Below are positions 1 through 5,559 of a stretch of DNA of 8,938 nucleotides, in pieces; the first letter of the stretch is position 1, and every line of letters starts with the position of its first letter. The DNA is from Methylobacter sp. GTDB lineage: Bacteria; Pseudomonadota; Gammaproteobacteria; Methylococcales; Methylomonadaceae. The notes under the pieces are model-generated. The model was not told where the DNA came from, searched no databases, and saw only the letters and a list, made by a program, of their open reading frames with translations. The stretch is from positions 521-9,458 of the forward strand of contig PMJA01000126.1 of NCBI GenBank assembly GCA_003158415.1, given 5' to 3'. The position numbers and the translations under genes are program-made.

Positions 1-374
1 ATCTCGGTGATATGCTCCAGATACGACGGGGCCAGCGATAACGAACTTAAGTGATGCAGGTTTCTTGCGCCGTAGCCTACTTCCTCTTTAAGCTCGCGGT
101 TGGCGGCTTCTATGAAGGATTCGCCCGCATCGGTCTTGCCTTTGGGCAGGCCGACTTCATAGCGGTGTACGCCGGCGGAATATTCCCGGATTAACAGCAC
201 CGTTTCCACATCCAGCATGGGTACTATTAGAACCGCGCCGCCGGGGTTGCCGCGCGCCAGACGCTCGTAGTTGCGTAGCTCGCCGTTGCTGAATTGTATA
301 TCCAGCGATTCGATGCGGAATAAGCGGCTTTTGGCGATGGTGGTTCTGTTAAGAATGGTCGGTTTTTCTGACAT
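1..374 (-). CDS. nudE: ADP compounds hydrolase NudE, partial (C terminus beyond the window edge)
   Basis: Nudix hydrolase of the NudE type, which in E. coli cleaves ADP-ribose, NADH and diadenosine polyphosphates to release AMP in the cytoplasm. The frame opens at the ATG on the complement of 372-374 and stays open for 124 codons to the window edge; E. coli NudE is about 186 residues, so roughly a third is missing. A complete Nudix box (G-x5-E-x7-RE-L-x-EE-x-G) lies at residues 79-101, with G79, E85, R93, E94, E97, E98 and G100 all present. It is followed by SLSLAPSYLEH (about residues 111-121), similar to the SLAPSY stretch I associate with NudE. The gene diverges from a YrfG-like nucleotidase, the same neighbour as in E. 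coli, which supports NudE over other Nudix families. Truncation is by the window only; no break is seen. Confidence 0.9.
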   Translation of the reverse strand, partial: MSEKPTILNRTTIAKSRLFRIESLDIQFSNGELRNYERLARGNPGGAVLIVPMLDVETVLLIREYSAGVHRYEVGLPKGKTDAGESFIEAANRELKEEVGYGARNLHHLSSLSLAPSYLEHITE

Positions 375-418
375 TGTGTTATTTTATGAATTATTTTCGG
401 CAAATATAACGCACTATC
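375..418. promoter_or_regulatory. nudE/yrfG divergent intergenic region
   Basis: Only 44 bp separate the two divergent start codons, so any promoters for both genes must sit here or reach into the coding ends. The stretch is AT-rich. On the plus strand TATAAC (405-410) could be a -10 box for yrfG, only 8 nt before its ATG; no good -35 is seen. On the minus strand the complement of 403-408 reads TATATT, a possible -10 for nudE. Neither assignment is strong. Confidence 0.3.
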
Positions 419-1075
419 ATGATTGATTGGAAAAAAATTGATACCGTTTTACTGGATATGGACGGCACCTTGCTGGATTTGAATTTTGATAATCATTTCT
501 GGAAGGAGTTTGTGCCGCTAAAATTTGCCGAGCAACACGGCATCAGTCTGGATACAGCAAAGCAGCAGCTGGGGCCGCAGTTTAAAAGCATGGAAGGAAA
601 ACTGGAATGGTATTGTCTGGATTACTGGAGCCGGGCTTTACAGCTGGATATTGCCGGATTAAAGGCGGAGATTTCCGGTTTAATCGCTGTGCTGCCGCAT
701 GTCGCCGAATTTTTGGTAAAACTTCAGCAATCGCCTAAAATGGTTGTGCTGGTTACCAATGCGCATCGCGACAGCTTGGGGCTAAAAATGGAAAAAACCT
801 GTTTGCAGTCGTTTTTCGATCGGATTATCAGTTCCCACGATTTGGGTCTGCCTAAAGAACACGCCGGTTTTTGGCCGCTATTGCAGCAACAGGAGCCGTT
901 TGACAAGCAATCCACGTTATTAATTGATGACAGCCTGGCGGTGTTGAATTCAGCCAAGCTGTTTGGCATCGCGCATTTAATTTCCGTGAGCAAACCTGAC
1001 AGCAAGCAGCCTAAAAAACACGTCGCCGATTATCCGTCTATTGAGGATTTTCGGGAGTTGATGGCCGGACTGTAG
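419..1075 (+). CDS. yrfG: HAD-family GMP/IMP nucleotidase (YrfG-like)
   Basis: Cytoplasmic haloacid-dehalogenase phosphatase; E. coli YrfG removes phosphate from purine nucleoside monophosphates such as GMP and IMP. The 218 residues compare with about 222 in E. coli. HAD motif I is DMDGTLLDL with nucleophile D13 and acid/base D15; motif II is VTNAHR with T113; motif III lysine is K146 in GLPKEH; motif IV is the acidic pair D170-D171 in LLIDDS. A helical cap sits between motifs I and II (about residues 20-95). The family is assigned from the motifs and from the divergent nudE neighbour, as in E. coli; substrate specificity is inferred. No Shine-Dalgarno sequence precedes the ATG. The last 38 bp overlap the 3' end of rhlB on the other strand. 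A related HAD phosphatase with another substrate is the main alternative. Confidence 0.88.
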   Translation: MIDWKKIDTVLLDMDGTLLDLNFDNHFWKEFVPLKFAEQHGISLDTAKQQLGPQFKSMEGKLEWYCLDYWSRALQLDIAGLKAEISGLIAVLPHVAEFLVKLQQSPKMVVLVTNAHRDSLGLKMEKTCLQSFFDRIISSHDLGLPKEHAGFWPLLQQQEPFDKQSTLLIDDSLAVLNSAKLFGIAHLISVSKPDSKQPKKHVADYPSIEDFRELMAGL

Positions 1076-2321
1076 GTTTGCGGCTGCTATTTGGGTTGGG
1101 GCGCTTGCCTTGATACTCGGCTTTAGGCTTGGGCGGCCTTCTTGGCGGCGGAACAACCTCCGCCAGCAAGTCGGCCGTGATGGCTTTAACCGGGATTTTC
1201 TGGCCGATAAAATCTTCAATATCCGGCATGGAATAGGCGTAATGTTCGCAGATAAAGCTGATGGCCTCGCCGCTGGCGCCAAAACGCGCGGTTCTGCCGA
1301 TGCGGTGTACATAATCTTCGACATCCTGCGGCAGATCATAATTGATCACATGGGACACGTCGGCGATATGCAGGCCCCGGGCGGCGACATCGGTGGCGAT
1401 GAGTAGTGTGATTTTGTTTTCCTGAAAATCGGCCAACAGGCTTTGGCGCTTATCTTGCGGCACATCTCCGCTGAGGGCGGCGGTTTTATAGCCGTTGGCG
1501 TTGAGCGTGTCGTCCAGCTGTTCCGCACAGCGTTTGGTGTTGACAAAAATAATGCTGCGTTGCGGCTGGTAGTGGTTCAACAACCCGATAAGCAAAGGTA
1601 TTTTTTGCTCGTTAGCCGGGCAATAGGCGCTTTGTTGTATGGCTTTAGACGTGACTTCTTCGGTTTCGATGCGGATCAAAACCGGGTTGTTCATGTGCTC
1701 ATAAGCCAGTTCGGTCACTTTATAAGATAAGGTCGCTGAAAACAGCATATTTAAACGCAGCTCAGGCGCGGGCATACGTCTTAATAAATAACGGATATCT
1801 TTGATGAAGCCCAAATCAAACATCCGGTCGGCTTCATCCATCACCGTGACTTGCACATGGTCCAGTGTGAACGCATTTTGTCGGTAAAAATCGATAATAC
1901 GGCCCGGCGTGCCGATAATAATATCAATATTGGATTTAATGGTGTCCAGTTGTTTTTGATAGTCGGTGCCGCCGTAAATCAGCGCGAATTTTAGCGTAAG
2001 ATGCTTGCCTAGTTGCAAGGCGTCTTTATGGATCTGAATGGCCAGTTCGCGCGTGGGCGCGAGGATAATAGCCCTGGGATTTTTAATCTGCTCGCTTTCG
2101 TCATTGAGTAAGTGCTGAAAAGTTGCCAGCAAAAAGGTGGCTGTTTTGCCCGTCCCTGTTTGCGCCTGCCCGGCGATGTCTTTGCTACGCAACAATAAGG
2201 GCAAGGCCTTATCCTGGATCGGTGTGCAGAGATTAAAAGCCGCATCGGTTAATCCGTGCAGGATAGAATCAGACAATTCAAGATTGCTGAAGCGGGTTTC
2301 GGTTAAATGGGTATTTTTCAT
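1038..2321 (-). CDS. rhlB: ATP-dependent RNA helicase RhlB (DEAD-box)
   Basis: DEAD-box helicase that in E. coli binds RNase E in the RNA degradosome and unwinds structured RNA for decay. 427 residues (E. coli about 421), with the same N-terminal pattern (K-THLTE--FS). Visible motifs: Q-motif TPIQ (Q36), Walker A AQTGTGKT (53-60), Ia PTREL (89-93), Ib TPGR (138-141), DEAD (162-165), SAT (195-197), SIIFVNTK (256-263), ATDVAARGLHI (309-319) and HRIGRTAR (339-346). Stretches such as GFIKDIR-L-RRMP and RLNMLFSATLSY are typical of RhlB rather than RhlE or SrmB. The tail after residue 390 is proline-rich and basic, as in RhlB RNA-binding tails. Divergent trxA followed by rho is the E. coli arrangement, which makes the name secure. 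No ribosome-binding site is evident before the ATG. The 3' end runs 38 bp into yrfG. Confidence 0.95.
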   Translation of the reverse strand: MKNTHLTETRFSNLELSDSILHGLTDAAFNLCTPIQDKALPLLLRSKDIAGQAQTGTGKTATFLLATFQHLLNDESEQIKNPRAIILAPTRELAIQIHKDALQLGKHLTLKFALIYGGTDYQKQLDTIKSNIDIIIGTPGRIIDFYRQNAFTLDHVQVTVMDEADRMFDLGFIKDIRYLLRRMPAPELRLNMLFSATLSYKVTELAYEHMNNPVLIRIETEEVTSKAIQQSAYCPANEQKIPLLIGLLNHYQPQRSIIFVNTKRCAEQLDDTLNANGYKTAALSGDVPQDKRQSLLADFQENKITLLIATDVAARGLHIADVSHVINYDLPQDVEDYVHRIGRTARFGASGEAISFICEHYAYSMPDIEDFIGQKIPVKAITADLLAEVVPPPRRPPKPKAEYQGKRPNPNSSRKPTVRPSTPENPQ

Positions 2322-2362
2322 AGGCTATAGCATAACGTAAAAATCGGATTGGTTGAAATTGA

Positions 2363-2391
2363 TTGACTAGACGCGCTATCCCTCCTATAGT
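2363..2391 (+). promoter_or_regulatory. Predicted sigma70 promoter of trxA
   Basis: TTGACT (2363-2368) and TATAGT (2386-2391) each differ from the consensus -35 and -10 boxes at one position and are separated by the optimal 17 bp. Transcription would start near 2398, giving a 5' leader of about 20 nt that carries the trxA ribosome-binding site. Because the promoter lies inside the longest open frame, it also argues against any trxA start upstream of 2420. Confidence 0.8.
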
Positions 2392-2408
2392 TTTGTTTTT
2401 TTATTTTT

Positions 2409-2413
2409 GGAGA
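2409..2413 (+). promoter_or_regulatory. Ribosome-binding site that fixes the trxA GTG start
   Basis: GGAGA, 6 nt before the GTG at 2420. It is the clearest Shine-Dalgarno sequence in the first half of the window and decides the start in favour of GTG over the TTG at 2363. Confidence 0.8.
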
Positions 2414-2419
2414 AATAGT

Positions 2420-2746
2420 GTGAGCGATTCAGTCCTTCATGTAAGTGATAGTGAATTTAACGAAACTGTTATTAAAGCTGGCGGCCCTGTATTGGTTGAC
2501 TATTGGGCTGAATGGTGCGGCCCTTGCAAAATGATTGCGCCGATTCTGGATGCTGTTGCCAAAGAGTATGAGGGTAAATTGACCATCGTTAAAATAAACA
2601 TAGATGACAATCCGAACACTCCGCAACACTACGGTGTGCGCGGCATTCCAACACTGATGCTGTTTAAGGACGGCGAAGTGGAAGCCACTAAAGTGGGTGC
2701 ATTATCAAAATCAGAGCTTACCAAGTTTATTGACAACAACATTTAA
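2420..2746 (+). CDS. trxA: Thioredoxin 1
   Basis: Small cytoplasmic dithiol oxidoreductase, reduced by thioredoxin reductase, that donates electrons to ribonucleotide reductase, PAPS reductase and other targets. From the GTG at 2420 the protein is 108 residues, the family length, and begins [10 protein letters not shown], aligning end to end with E. coli TrxA. The open frame reaches back to a TTG at 2363, but that extension covers the promoter, so GTG is chosen. The active site is WCGPC at 32-36, the buried aspartate is D27, and the cis-proline is P77 in [12 protein letters not shown] near the C terminus is also typical. It stands alone downstream of its own promoter, divergent from rhlB and 185 bp before rho, as in E. 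coli. Nothing is unusual except the start codon. Confidence 0.97.
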   Translation: MSDSVLHVSDSEFNETVIKAGGPVLVDYWAEWCGPCKMIAPILDAVAKEYEGKLTIVKINIDDNPNTPQHYGVRGIPTLMLFKDGEVEATKVGALSKSELTKFIDNNI

Positions 2747-2760
2747 ATTGTTCTCCCTTA

Positions 2761-2794
2761 TTCAGACCTGCCACAAAAGCTGGACGGGTCTGAA
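2761..2794. repeat. Hairpin between trxA and rho
   Basis: TTCAGACC (2761-2768) pairs perfectly with GGTCTGAA (2787-2794); an inner CCA (2771-2773)/TGG (2781-2783) can extend the stem past a small internal loop. It begins 14 nt after the trxA stop. No run of T follows on either strand, so it is not a canonical intrinsic terminator. It could stabilise the trxA mRNA 3' end, pause polymerase or help end the trxA transcript. Its right arm overlaps the proposed rho -35 box. Confidence 0.6.
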
Positions 2795-2809
2795 TGCTTG
2801 AGTTATACT
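2781..2809 (+). promoter_or_regulatory. Candidate sigma70 promoter of rho
   Basis: TGGACG (2781-2786) matches four of six -35 positions, and TATACT (2804-2809) five of six -10 positions, at 17-bp spacing. The start point would be near 2816, giving a leader of about 115 nt before rho. The -35 is modest, and readthrough from trxA may also contribute. Confidence 0.5.
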
Positions 2810-2810
2810 T

Positions 2811-2906
2811 ATGCAGTGCGATAGTTCCGCGCACCCAATCCTGTCGTCCGATAGTTACCTCCTGAATTATCAATCCTATCCCGGTCGTTACGGCATTACT
2901 GCCTAG
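2811..2906 (+). CDS. Possible rho leader peptide, 31 codons (speculative)
   Basis: An ATG at 2811 opens a 31-codon frame ending at TAG 2904-2906, 25 nt before the rho ATG. It begins MQCDSS and ends in a Tyr/Gly-rich stretch, [10 protein letters not shown] see no resemblance to the E. coli rhoL product as I remember it, although the position is equivalent. Evidence against translation: there is no good ribosome-binding site, and the ATG lies upstream of the start point predicted from TATACT at 2804-2809, so it would only be present on transcripts that read through from trxA. A chance ORF in a regulatory leader is just as likely. Confidence 0.25.
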   Translation: MQCDSSAHPILSSDSYLLNYQSYPGRYGITA

Positions 2907-2931
2907 CTACTTTTCTCCGAGCCGCCTTTTT
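2816..2931 (+). promoter_or_regulatory. rho mRNA leader, C-rich and G-poor (rut-like)
   Basis: The leader is rich in pyrimidines: by hand count 2821-2930 has 37 C and 18 G in 110 nt. YC dinucleotides recur throughout and the only clear local stem is short (GGCA-TTAC-TGCC, 2892-2903). High C over G with little structure is the signature of Rho-utilisation sites, and E. coli rho is known to be autoregulated by Rho-dependent attenuation in its leader. A similar feedback loop here is inferred. An 8-bp direct repeat CGATAGTT occurs at 2819-2826 and 2849-2856. No strong Shine-Dalgarno sequence precedes the rho ATG. Confidence 0.55.
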
Positions 2932-4188
2932 ATGAATCTAACCGAGTTAAAACTAAAACAAATAAGTGAAGTTATTGAAATCGCCGAGTCCCTGGGGCTT
3001 GAAAATGTCGCCAGATCACGCAAGCAGGATTTGATTTTTGCCATATTGAAAAAGCAGGCAAAAGCCGGTGACGATATTTCCGGCGATGGCGTTCTGGAAA
3101 TTTTGCAGGACGGTTTTGGTTTTTTACGAACGCCGGGATGCTCCTATTTGGCTGGCCCCGACGACATTTATGTATCGCCCAGTCAAATCAGACGGTTTTC
3201 CTTAAAAACAGGCGATACGATAAGCGGCAAGATCAGGCCGCCTAAAGACAACGAACGCTATTTTGCTATGCTCAAGGTTGACCAGATCAATTTTGAGCCC
3301 CCGGAAAATACCAAAAACAAAATCACCTTTTCAAACCTGACCCCGCTATTTGCCAAACAACGATTTGTTCTCGAACAAGGTAACGGCACCAGCGAAGATT
3401 TAACCGGCAGAATTATAGACTTAATCGCACCCATCGGCAAAGGCCAGCGCGGCTTGATTGTGTCTCCGCCAAAAGCCGGTAAAACCATGATCCTGCAAAG
3501 TTTGGCGCAAGCTATCGCCGAACAGAATCCCGAATGTTACCTCATTGTATTATTGATTGATGAGCGTCCTGAAGAAGTCACCGAAATGGAACGTTGTGTC
3601 CGGGGCGAAGTGATTTCCAGCACCTTTGATGAGCCGGCAACCCGCCACGTACAGGTTGCGGAAATGGTGATCGAAAAAGCGCGGCGTTTGGTGGAGCATA
3701 AACACGATGTAGTTATTTTGTTAGACTCGATTACCCGATTGGCTAGAGCGTATAACACTGTAGTGCCATCTTCCGGCAAGATATTAACGGGCGGTGTGGA
3801 CGCGAATGCCCTGGAAAAACCTAAACGCTTTTTCGGCGCGGCTCGTAATATCGAAGAAGGCGGCAGCTTGACGATTATCGCTACGGCATTGGTGGATACC
3901 GGCTCAAGAATGGATGAAGTGATCTACGAAGAATTCAAAGGCACCGGTAACATGGAATTGCATCTGGATCGTAAAATTGCTGAAAAACGGATTTACCCGG
4001 CGATAAATATTAACCGTTCCGGCACACGTCGGGAAGAATATCTGGTTGATCCCGATACCTTGCAAAAAACATGGATCTTGCGCAAAATTCTGCAACCGAT
4101 GGATGAGACCGCCGCTTCAGAATTTTTGATAGGTAAGCTTAAAGACTTTAAAACCAACGCCGAGTTTTTTGATTCCATGAGGCGCTAG
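2932..4188 (+). CDS. rho: Transcription termination factor Rho
   Basis: Hexameric RNA-dependent ATPase and translocase that ends transcription at unstructured C-rich sites. 418 residues against 419 in E. coli, collinear throughout. The N-terminal helical domain is about 1-47. The cold-shock-like primary RNA-binding domain is about 50-125, including GFGFLR (61-66). Walker A lies at 178-185 (SPPKAGKT, with K181 and K184 in E. coli register), Walker B at 259-266 (DVVILLDS, D265), the Q-loop around 280-288 (SSGKILTGG), the R-loop around 333-340 (EEFKGTGN), and the arginine finger is R366 in [10 protein letters not shown]202 is also in the E. coli position. There is no insertion in the N-terminal domain of the kind seen in actinobacterial Rho. 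The upstream C-rich leader suggests autoregulation. A REP-type palindrome follows 24 bp after the stop. Confidence 0.98.
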   Translation: MNLTELKLKQISEVIEIAESLGLENVARSRKQDLIFAILKKQAKAGDDISGDGVLEILQDGFGFLRTPGCSYLAGPDDIYVSPSQIRRFSLKTGDTISGKIRPPKDNERYFAMLKVDQINFEPPENTKNKITFSNLTPLFAKQRFVLEQGNGTSEDLTGRIIDLIAPIGKGQRGLIVSPPKAGKTMILQSLAQAIAEQNPECYLIVLLIDERPEEVTEMERCVRGEVISSTFDEPATRHVQVAEMVIEKARRLVEHKHDVVILLDSITRLARAYNTVVPSSGKILTGGVDANALEKPKRFFGAARNIEEGGSLTIIATALVDTGSRMDEVIYEEFKGTGNMELHLDRKIAEKRIYPAININRSGTRREEYLVDPDTLQKTWILRKILQPMDETAASEFLIGKLKDFKTNAEFFDSMRR

Positions 4189-4212
4189 TCTCCTAGGGAT
4201 AAGAATCAATGT

Positions 4213-4255
4213 GGGAGCGGCTTTAGCTTCGAATTTCGCTGCTAAAGCCGCTCCC
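4213..4255. repeat. REP-type palindrome downstream of rho
   Basis: GGGAGCGGCTTTAGC (4213-4227) and its exact complement GCTAAAGCCGCTCCC (4241-4255) form a 15-bp perfect stem with a 13-nt loop. The GTGGGAGCGGCTTTAGC opening resembles REP elements known from pseudomonads and other gammaproteobacteria, which occur in many intergenic copies. Placed just past the rho stop, it could protect the mRNA 3' end or act as a weak terminator; it has no T-tract on either strand. Copy number in the genome cannot be judged from this window. Confidence 0.75.
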
Positions 4256-4330
4256 GCGATAACTCGCTCTATCCAAGTTATTTAGTTATCCATCCTTAAC
4301 ACCTATCAGTTATTCACGGTCATAAAATTA

Positions 4331-4369
4331 GCAGGTCATACCTGCATGGTCTGCCTGTATCCAGTACAG
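4331..4369. repeat. Two adjacent short inverted repeats
   Basis: GCAGGT-CAT-ACCTGC (4331-4345) is a perfect 6-bp inverted repeat with 3-nt spacer. CTGTA-TCCAG-TACAG (4355-4369) is a 5-bp inverted repeat with 5-nt spacer. The first has the form of a small operator or a tight hairpin. Either could also be part of the larger repeat unit that ends at 4448. Confidence 0.4.
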
Positions 4370-4390
4370 ATGGATGTGATAAACTATTGC

Positions 4391-4448
4391 CATCCTTGGG
4401 ATTCTGGATTCCGGACAATCCTCGCACGCTCTCCCTGTCGGAATGACG
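4391..4448. repeat. Dispersed intergenic repeat-like element (imperfect palindrome)
   Basis: The ends are complementary: ATTCCGGAC (4408-4416) against GTCGGAAT (4437-4444), a stem with one bulged base. On the complement it reads from CGTCATTCCG to CCGGAATCCAGAATCC. This wording (GTCATTCCG ... CCGGAATCCAG) is that of short palindromic intergenic repeats common in many proteobacterial genomes. That it is a multi-copy repeat here is inference from resemblance; no second copy lies in the window. Confidence 0.5.
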
Positions 4449-4523
4449 TATTAGGCAAAACTGATAGCCTTATCAAGTACAAACACCTGTTTCTTTCATA
4501 ACCACCCTCATAGAAAAATCACC

Positions 4524-5351
4524 ATGACTGATCCTACCTTGTTGATACATGCACTCATCCTCGGCATCGTCGAGGGCTTAACCGAATTTCTTCCGGTCTC
4601 GTCTACAGGTCACTTGATTCTGGTCGGGCAATTGCTGGGGTTTAACGACGACAAGGGCAAGGTGTTTGAAATTGCCATTCAGTTTGCAGCCATATTGGCG
4701 GTGGTTTGGGAGTATCGCGCACGACTGGCGCATACGCTGGTAAGTATGACTTCGGAGCCTGCGTCTACGCGTTTGGCGGTCAATCTGACAGTCGCTTTCC
4801 TGCCGGCCGCCGTATTGGGGTTTCTGTTTCTAAAGCAAATCAAAGCGCATTTGTTCAATCCCTTAGTGGTCGCCTCGGCGTTCATTATCGGCGGTTTTTT
4901 GATCTTGTGGGCGGAGCGTCGCCAGCATGTTGTTCATGCCGAATCGATTGATGACATGACCTGGCGCGACGCCTTGAAGGTCGGTTTCGCGCAGGCATTG
5001 GCGATGATCCCCGGCACATCCCGTTCTGGCGCAACTATTATCGGTGGTTTGTTTTTCGGGCTGTCCCGGCGCGCCGCAACCGAGTTTTCTTTTTTCCTCG
5101 CTATCCCCACCATGTTCGCTGCAACCTTATACGACGTGTACAAGCATCGCGATTTGTTCAGCATGGATGATCTTGCCCTGTTTGCAGTCGGCGGCACGGT
5201 GTCGTTCATCAGCGCATTCATTGCCGTGCGGGGCCTGATACGGTTTATCAGTCGGCACGATTTCACTGTGTTTGCATGGTATCGCATCATCTTTGGCATC
5301 ATTGTGCTGATCTCGGCACAAATGGGTTGGGTGGATTGGGGCAATCACTAG
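4524..5351 (+). CDS. uppP: Undecaprenyl-diphosphatase UppP (BacA family)
   Basis: Integral inner-membrane phosphatase that converts undecaprenyl diphosphate to undecaprenyl phosphate, renewing the lipid carrier for peptidoglycan and other envelope polymers; its E. coli relative, BacA, confers bacitracin resistance when overexpressed. 275 residues (E. coli 273). The first signature, [14 protein letters not shown], carries E17, E21, S27 and H30; the second, [13 protein letters not shown] (163-175), carries the catalytic-site arginine R167. Hydrophobic segments appear near 44-63, 86-104, 112-130, 155-175, 187-204, 215-236 and 250-268, as expected for the family. DDMTWRDA (143-150) marks the loop before the second signature. 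The ATG matches the family N terminus although no ribosome-binding site is evident. It stands alone, between the repeat-rich spacer and the hem operon; no functional link to either side is apparent. Confidence 0.95.
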   Translation: MTDPTLLIHALILGIVEGLTEFLPVSSTGHLILVGQLLGFNDDKGKVFEIAIQFAAILAVVWEYRARLAHTLVSMTSEPASTRLAVNLTVAFLPAAVLGFLFLKQIKAHLFNPLVVASAFIIGGFLILWAERRQHVVHAESIDDMTWRDALKVGFAQALAMIPGTSRSGATIIGGLFFGLSRRAATEFSFFLAIPTMFAATLYDVYKHRDLFSMDDLALFAVGGTVSFISAFIAVRGLIRFISRHDFTVFAWYRIIFGIIVLISAQMGWVDWGNH

Positions 5352-5412
5352 CCGCATTCCCATTCCTTAAACAGCGCCCATTGCAAGTTAGAAAATATGA
5401 AAGTGGGCACTA

Positions 5413-5447
5413 GACAGATAACATCCCTCTAATGGATGTTATCTGTC
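5413..5447. repeat. Perfect 14-bp palindrome between uppP and hemC
   Basis: GACAGATAACATCC (5413-5426) and GGATGTTATCTGTC (5434-5447) are exact complements with a 7-nt loop (CTCTAAT). The element starts 61 nt past the uppP stop. Neither strand has a T-tract after it, so it is not a standard intrinsic terminator, though it may still end or stabilise uppP mRNA. AAGTGGG occurs on both sides, at 5401-5407 and 5455-5461. Confidence 0.65.
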
Positions 5448-5461
5448 CCGTCTTAAGTGGG

Positions 5462-5559
5462 TAGCCAAAAAATCTAACAAACTATTAACGCCCGATGACA
5501 TACCATCAAGTCAAATAAGGTTACAATAAACTTATTTTTTGAAAAATGAAGGTTTCCTC
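5462..5559 (+). promoter_or_regulatory. hemC upstream region with weak promoter elements
   Basis: This AT-rich stretch should hold the hem operon promoter. Candidate boxes are ATGACA (5495-5500, five of six to the -35 consensus) and TACAAT (5522-5527, a good -10), but their spacing of 21 bp is too long for a normal sigma70 promoter, so the true pairing is unclear. GAAGG (5548-5552) is a good ribosome-binding site 7 nt before the TTG at 5560 and decides the hemC start. Confidence 0.4.

Larger units (their letters stand above)
2322..2419. promoter_or_regulatory. rhlB/trxA divergent intergenic region
   Basis: This 98-bp region separates the two divergent start codons. The trxA side holds a strong promoter (separate entry). 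For rhlB, the complement of 2329-2334 reads TATGCT, an acceptable -10 box, but only 7 nt separate it from the ATG, and the matching -35 candidate (TTCAAC, complement of 2352-2357) is poor. An 8-bp palindrome GCTATAGC (2324-2331) abuts the rhlB start; it is short enough to be chance. Confidence 0.45.
4256..4523. other. Gene-free repeat-bearing spacer before uppP
   Basis: Together with the REP-type element, this makes a 335-bp gap without a convincing gene. It contains the inverted repeats at 4331-4345 and 4355-4369, the dispersed-repeat-like stretch at 4391-4448, and TGATA/TATCA at 4462-4475 (4-nt spacer). No clear promoter or ribosome-binding site for uppP was found. A 51-codon ORF at 4346-4501 crosses the repeat and is judged spurious. 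Confidence 0.6.

Noticed and set aside
1110..1730. Plus-strand frames opposite rhlB
   Set aside because: They lie entirely antisense to a conserved helicase and encode no recognisable protein.
2363..2419. A 19-residue N-terminal extension of thioredoxin, possibly a signal peptide
   Set aside because: The segment is somewhat hydrophobic, but it begins with TTG on the -35 box of the promoter, and the GTG at 2420 with GGAGA gives the normal thioredoxin N terminus.
4211..4260. Intrinsic terminator for rho
   Set aside because: The stem is strong but no U-tract follows on either strand, so it is listed as a REP-type repeat with a possible 3'-end role.
4346..4501. A 51-codon ATG frame in the rho-uppP spacer
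   Set aside because: It runs across the dispersed-repeat-like sequence, has no ribosome-binding site, and its translation resembles the spurious peptides produced by such repeats.
4189..4523. CRISPR array or tRNA in the longest spacer
   Set aside because: The repeats present are single inverted pairs, not regularly spaced direct repeats, and no cloverleaf or CCA-ended acceptor could be drawn.
4934..5344. A 136-codon minus-strand frame inside uppP
   Set aside because: It is antisense to a fully recognisable conserved gene and shows no domain; it is a shadow of uppP codon use.
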